A stretch of DNA of 45,936 nt from an uncultured Desulfobacteraceae bacterium (GTDB lineage Bacteria > Desulfobacterota > Desulfobacteria > Desulfobacterales > UBA5852). Below the pieces are notes generated by a model, which saw only the letters and a program-made list of their open reading frames with translations, was not told the origin of the DNA and made no database searches. How positions within the stretch are numbered: the first letter of the stretch is position 1; each line of letters starts with the position of its first letter. Shown one piece after another: positions 43,830 to 45,936 of this stretch. Location: positions 1 through 45,936 of the forward strand of contig CAJXSL010000024.1 in NCBI GenBank assembly GCA_913060875.1, given 5' to 3'. The translations under genes were made by a program, and so were the position numbers.

Positions 43830-45545
43830 ATGAGTCTCGGTCTGCAATCATTTCTGGCGGTCTTACCCATCCTGACCGCCGCGGTTTTGCTGGTAGGGTT
43901 CCGTTGGCCGGCGAAGAAAGCCATGCCCATCTGTTATGTGGTGGCGGTTGTGGTGGCCATCGCTTTCTGGAAGGTTGACACCGTTCGCGTCGTGGCCTCA
44001 ACCATCCAGGGGCTGTTTTTAACGGTCAATATTCTCTACATCATCTTTGGTGCGATTCTGTTGCTCAACACCCTCAAACATTCGGGGGCCATTACGGCGA
44101 TCCGTTCCGGTTTCGCCAATATCAGTCCGGACCGGCGGGTCCAGCTGGTGCTGATTGCCTGGCTGTTCGGCGCCTTCATCGAGGGGTCTTCCGGTTTCGG
44201 AACGCCGGCCGCCATCGCCGCGCCGCTCATGGTGGCCATTGGTTTTCCGGCCATGGCTGCCGTTATGATCGGCATGATGATCCAGAGCACACCGGTCACT
44301 TTCGGCGCGGTGGGCACACCGATCCTTATCGGCGTAAAGGGGGGGCTTGAAAGCCCGGAGCTGACCGCTCAACTGGCCCAGGTGGGTATGAACTTCGCCG
44401 ATTACCTGCAGCTGATCACGGCCGAAAGCGCCATCATCCACGCCATATGCGGATCCCTCATCCCAACCTTTATGGTGATTATGATGACGCGCTTTTTCGG
44501 AAAGAACAAATCCTGGACCGAAGGACTCTCGATTCTGCCCTTCACCCTTTTAGGCGGCTTTGCCTTTACCATCCCCTATTTGTTCACCGGCGTTTTTCTT
44601 GGTCCGGAATTCCCGTCTTTGATTGGTGCGCTTGTCGGTATGTCCATCATGTCGTTTTGCGCGGTCAAGGGTTTCCTGGTGCCCAAAGACACCTGGGATT
44701 TCCCCCCCCGTGCGGAATGGCAACCCGGCTGGATTTCCGACATGGAAATCAGCCTGGAATCCCTGACCGACAAAAAACCAATGAGCCTGGTACTGGCCTG
44801 GATTCCTTACGTTCTGGTCGCAGTGGTGCTGGTGTTGAGCCGTCTGCGTCAGCTGCCGCTGGGGGGATGGCTCAAGAGTGTGTCCATCAAGTGGGCCGAC
44901 ATCTTCGGCACGGGCATCACGGGTTCCAGCGCACCGCTTTATCTCCCCGGTGCCATGCTGATCTTCGTGGTCATCGTCACCTTTTTTCTGCACCGTATGT
45001 CAACCAAAGAACTCGGCGCCGCGGTCAAGGAATCCAGCAAAATCCTGCTGGGGGCCGGCTTCGTGCTGATTTTCACGATCCCCATGGTGCGGGTCTACAT
45101 CAACTCGGGCATCAACGCGGGCGGCTACGCCAGCATGCCCCTGGCCATGGCCCAGTGGGTGGCCTCCAACGTGGGGCATGTCTGGCCCTTCTTTGCGCCT
45201 TTCATCGGCGGTTTAGGCGCCTTTATCGCCGGCAGCAACACGGTCAGCAACCTCATGTTCAGCCTGTTCCAGCACGGGGTGGCCCAGAACCTGCTCGTCG
45301 CGGGCTCCCTGGTGGTTGCCCTGCAGGCGGTGGGGGCGGCGGCCGGCAACATGTTCTGCATCCACAACGTGGTGGCCGCCTCGGCCACAGTGGGGCTGCT
45401 GGGCCAGGAAGGCATAACCTTGCGTCGCACCGTTATCCCGACGCTGTACTACTGCACACTGACCGGGATTATCGGACTCGTCGTGATCTATGCCTTCGGG
45501 TATCAGGACCCCTTGAGCGTCTTTATGCTGGCGGCCAAGGGATAA
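43830..45545 (+). CDS. lldP: L-lactate permease (LctP family)
   Basis: A 571-aa lactate permease family protein with about 12-14 membrane helices, the usual length. Family segments are [36 protein letters not shown], a central extracytoplasmic loop ([11 protein letters not shown]), the later [19 protein letters not shown] and [28 protein letters not shown] precedes the ATG. It would import lactate by proton symport, the first step for lactate-fed sulfate reduction. A LutC-like gene follows on the same strand. A weak sigma-54-like promoter and a TTCGAAG dyad precede it. Confidence 0.95.
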   Translation: MSLGLQSFLAVLPILTAAVLLVGFRWPAKKAMPICYVVAVVVAIAFWKVDTVRVVASTIQGLFLTVNILYIIFGAILLLNTLKHSGAITAIRSGFANISPDRRVQLVLIAWLFGAFIEGSSGFGTPAAIAAPLMVAIGFPAMAAVMIGMMIQSTPVTFGAVGTPILIGVKGGLESPELTAQLAQVGMNFADYLQLITAESAIIHAICGSLIPTFMVIMMTRFFGKNKSWTEGLSILPFTLLGGFAFTIPYLFTGVFLGPEFPSLIGALVGMSIMSFCAVKGFLVPKDTWDFPPRAEWQPGWISDMEISLESLTDKKPMSLVLAWIPYVLVAVVLVLSRLRQLPLGGWLKSVSIKWADIFGTGITGSSAPLYLPGAMLIFVVIVTFFLHRMSTKELGAAVKESSKILLGAGFVLIFTIPMVRVYINSGINAGGYASMPLAMAQWVASNVGHVWPFFAPFIGGLGAFIAGSNTVSNLMFSLFQHGVAQNLLVAGSLVVALQAVGAAAGNMFCIHNVVAASATVGLLGQEGITLRRTVIPTLYYCTLTGIIGLVVIYAFGYQDPLSVFMLAAKG

Positions 45546-45560
45546 ATTGAAATCCTATCC

Positions 45561-45592
45561 GGCGGTGGCCGTTGCCAATGGCGGCCACCGCC
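45561..45592 (+). repeat. Perfect 11-bp hairpin between lactate permease and the LUD gene
   Basis: GGCGGTGGCCG (45561-45571) pairs with CGGCCACCGCC (45582-45592) around a 10-nt loop, 15 bp after the permease stop. There is no T-tract, so it more likely stabilises or attenuates a shared transcript than ends it. Confidence 0.7.
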
Positions 45593-45670
45593 ATTCAGCC
45601 TGGAAGTGACCTTAATTTTTTAGACTGGGCAGCACGGCGGGCGCAGAAGAAATCAAAGGAGAAAGATGGC

Positions 45671-45936
45671 ATGAATCCAAACGTTAAGACAGTAGAGTTG
45701 TTTATCCAGAGGGCCGAAGCGGTTTCCGCCATCGTCACCCGGGTGGGCGATGCCGGGGAAGCCCTGGCCTATGCGGTAAGCTTGTGCGATCAAAAGAAGG
45801 CCTGCCAGCTGCTGGTATCGGGCTGCGAGGCCCCGCTGTCGACTCCGGCGGAAGATCTCTGCGACACCAAACAGACTAAAGTCATTGCCGCGCCCGGCCT
45901 GCCTGAAGACCAGAAAGCGGCCCTGGGCGACCTGTG
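45671..45936 (+). CDS. LUD-domain protein, lactate utilisation (LutC/LldG-like), partial
   Basis: The first 88 residues of a protein running off the window. The start MNPNVKTVELFIQRAEAVSA and the following alpha/beta layout (ACQLLVSGCEAPLS, KVIAAPGLPEDQKAALG) fit the N-terminus of LUD-domain proteins such as LutC, part of the iron-sulfur/LUD lactate dehydrogenase system. ATG 45671 has AGGAGAAAG upstream. Another ATG 5 bp earlier leads at once to a stop. Placement right after lactate permease supports a lactate-oxidation role. Its true length is unknown. Confidence 0.75.
   Translation, partial: MNPNVKTVELFIQRAEAVSAIVTRVGDAGEALAYAVSLCDQKKACQLLVSGCEAPLSTPAEDLCDTKQTKVIAAPGLPEDQKAALGDL

Noticed and set aside
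44447-45550. 367-codon frame overlapping the lactate permease in another frame
   Set aside because: The permease frame has strong membrane and family signals; the alternative is Arg/Gly/His-rich, as expected for an out-of-frame read.

Overview
The window reads as a chromosomal segment from a Desulfobacterota bacterium, most likely a Desulfobacterales-type sulfate reducer. This is inferred from several things: many NtrC-type and orphan receiver proteins, sigma-54 promoters, an L-lactate permease followed by a LUD-domain lactate-utilisation gene, TauE/SafE and SLC13 anion transporters, and a dnaG-rpoD-tRNA block. No 16S rRNA is present, so the placement is not proven.

Left half (1-20.9 kb), mostly housekeeping. 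It opens with the tail of a sigma-54 activator, a receiver protein and a small conserved protein. A minus-strand group follows: aspartate kinase, a zinc-ribbon protein, a hotdog thioesterase and a divergent serine hydroxymethyltransferase homologue. Next come hisB-lipoprotein-hisA, dnaG-rpoD (RpoD carries a long Lys/Ala-rich tail), a CAU tRNA, a Nif3 family protein, a coiled-coil zinc-ribbon protein and the RNase P RNA. Then come a large protein ending in an HPr-like domain, ispD, a thioredoxin-reductase-like flavoprotein with an N-terminal double thioredoxin fold, and a Na+/H+ antiporter family protein.

Right half (20.9-45.9 kb), a dense signalling and transport island, all on the plus strand. 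It has four modules. (A) An NtrB-like kinase with an NtrC-type sigma-54 activator. (B) A Cache-type kinase with three REC-only regulators, a 144-bp MITE-like palindromic element, a TauE/SafE permease, a small membrane protein and an unusual PEP/pyruvate-binding phosphotransfer protein. (C) A second Cache kinase, a REC-only protein, an SLC13 transporter, a 54-aa membrane protein, a Yip1-like protein, a REC-CBS protein, a degenerate REC protein and a second SLC13 transporter. (D) A third Cache kinase, a REC-only protein, then L-lactate permease and the start of a LutC-like gene.

The most notable result is regulatory. The kinase genes opening modules A, B and C each have a near-consensus sigma-54 promoter (21050, 24426, 33041). 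Each promoter is preceded, 93-99 bp upstream, by a related 17-bp element of the form TGTAAAAAAA-N3-GACA (20934, 24317, 32930). This looks like one enhancer-controlled regulon, plausibly driven by the NtrC-type activator of module A. It would tie together three paralogous Cache kinases, a set of output-less receivers, carboxylate/anion transporters and a PEP-utilising phosphotransfer protein. The circuit is an inference; the promoters and repeats are read directly from the sequence.
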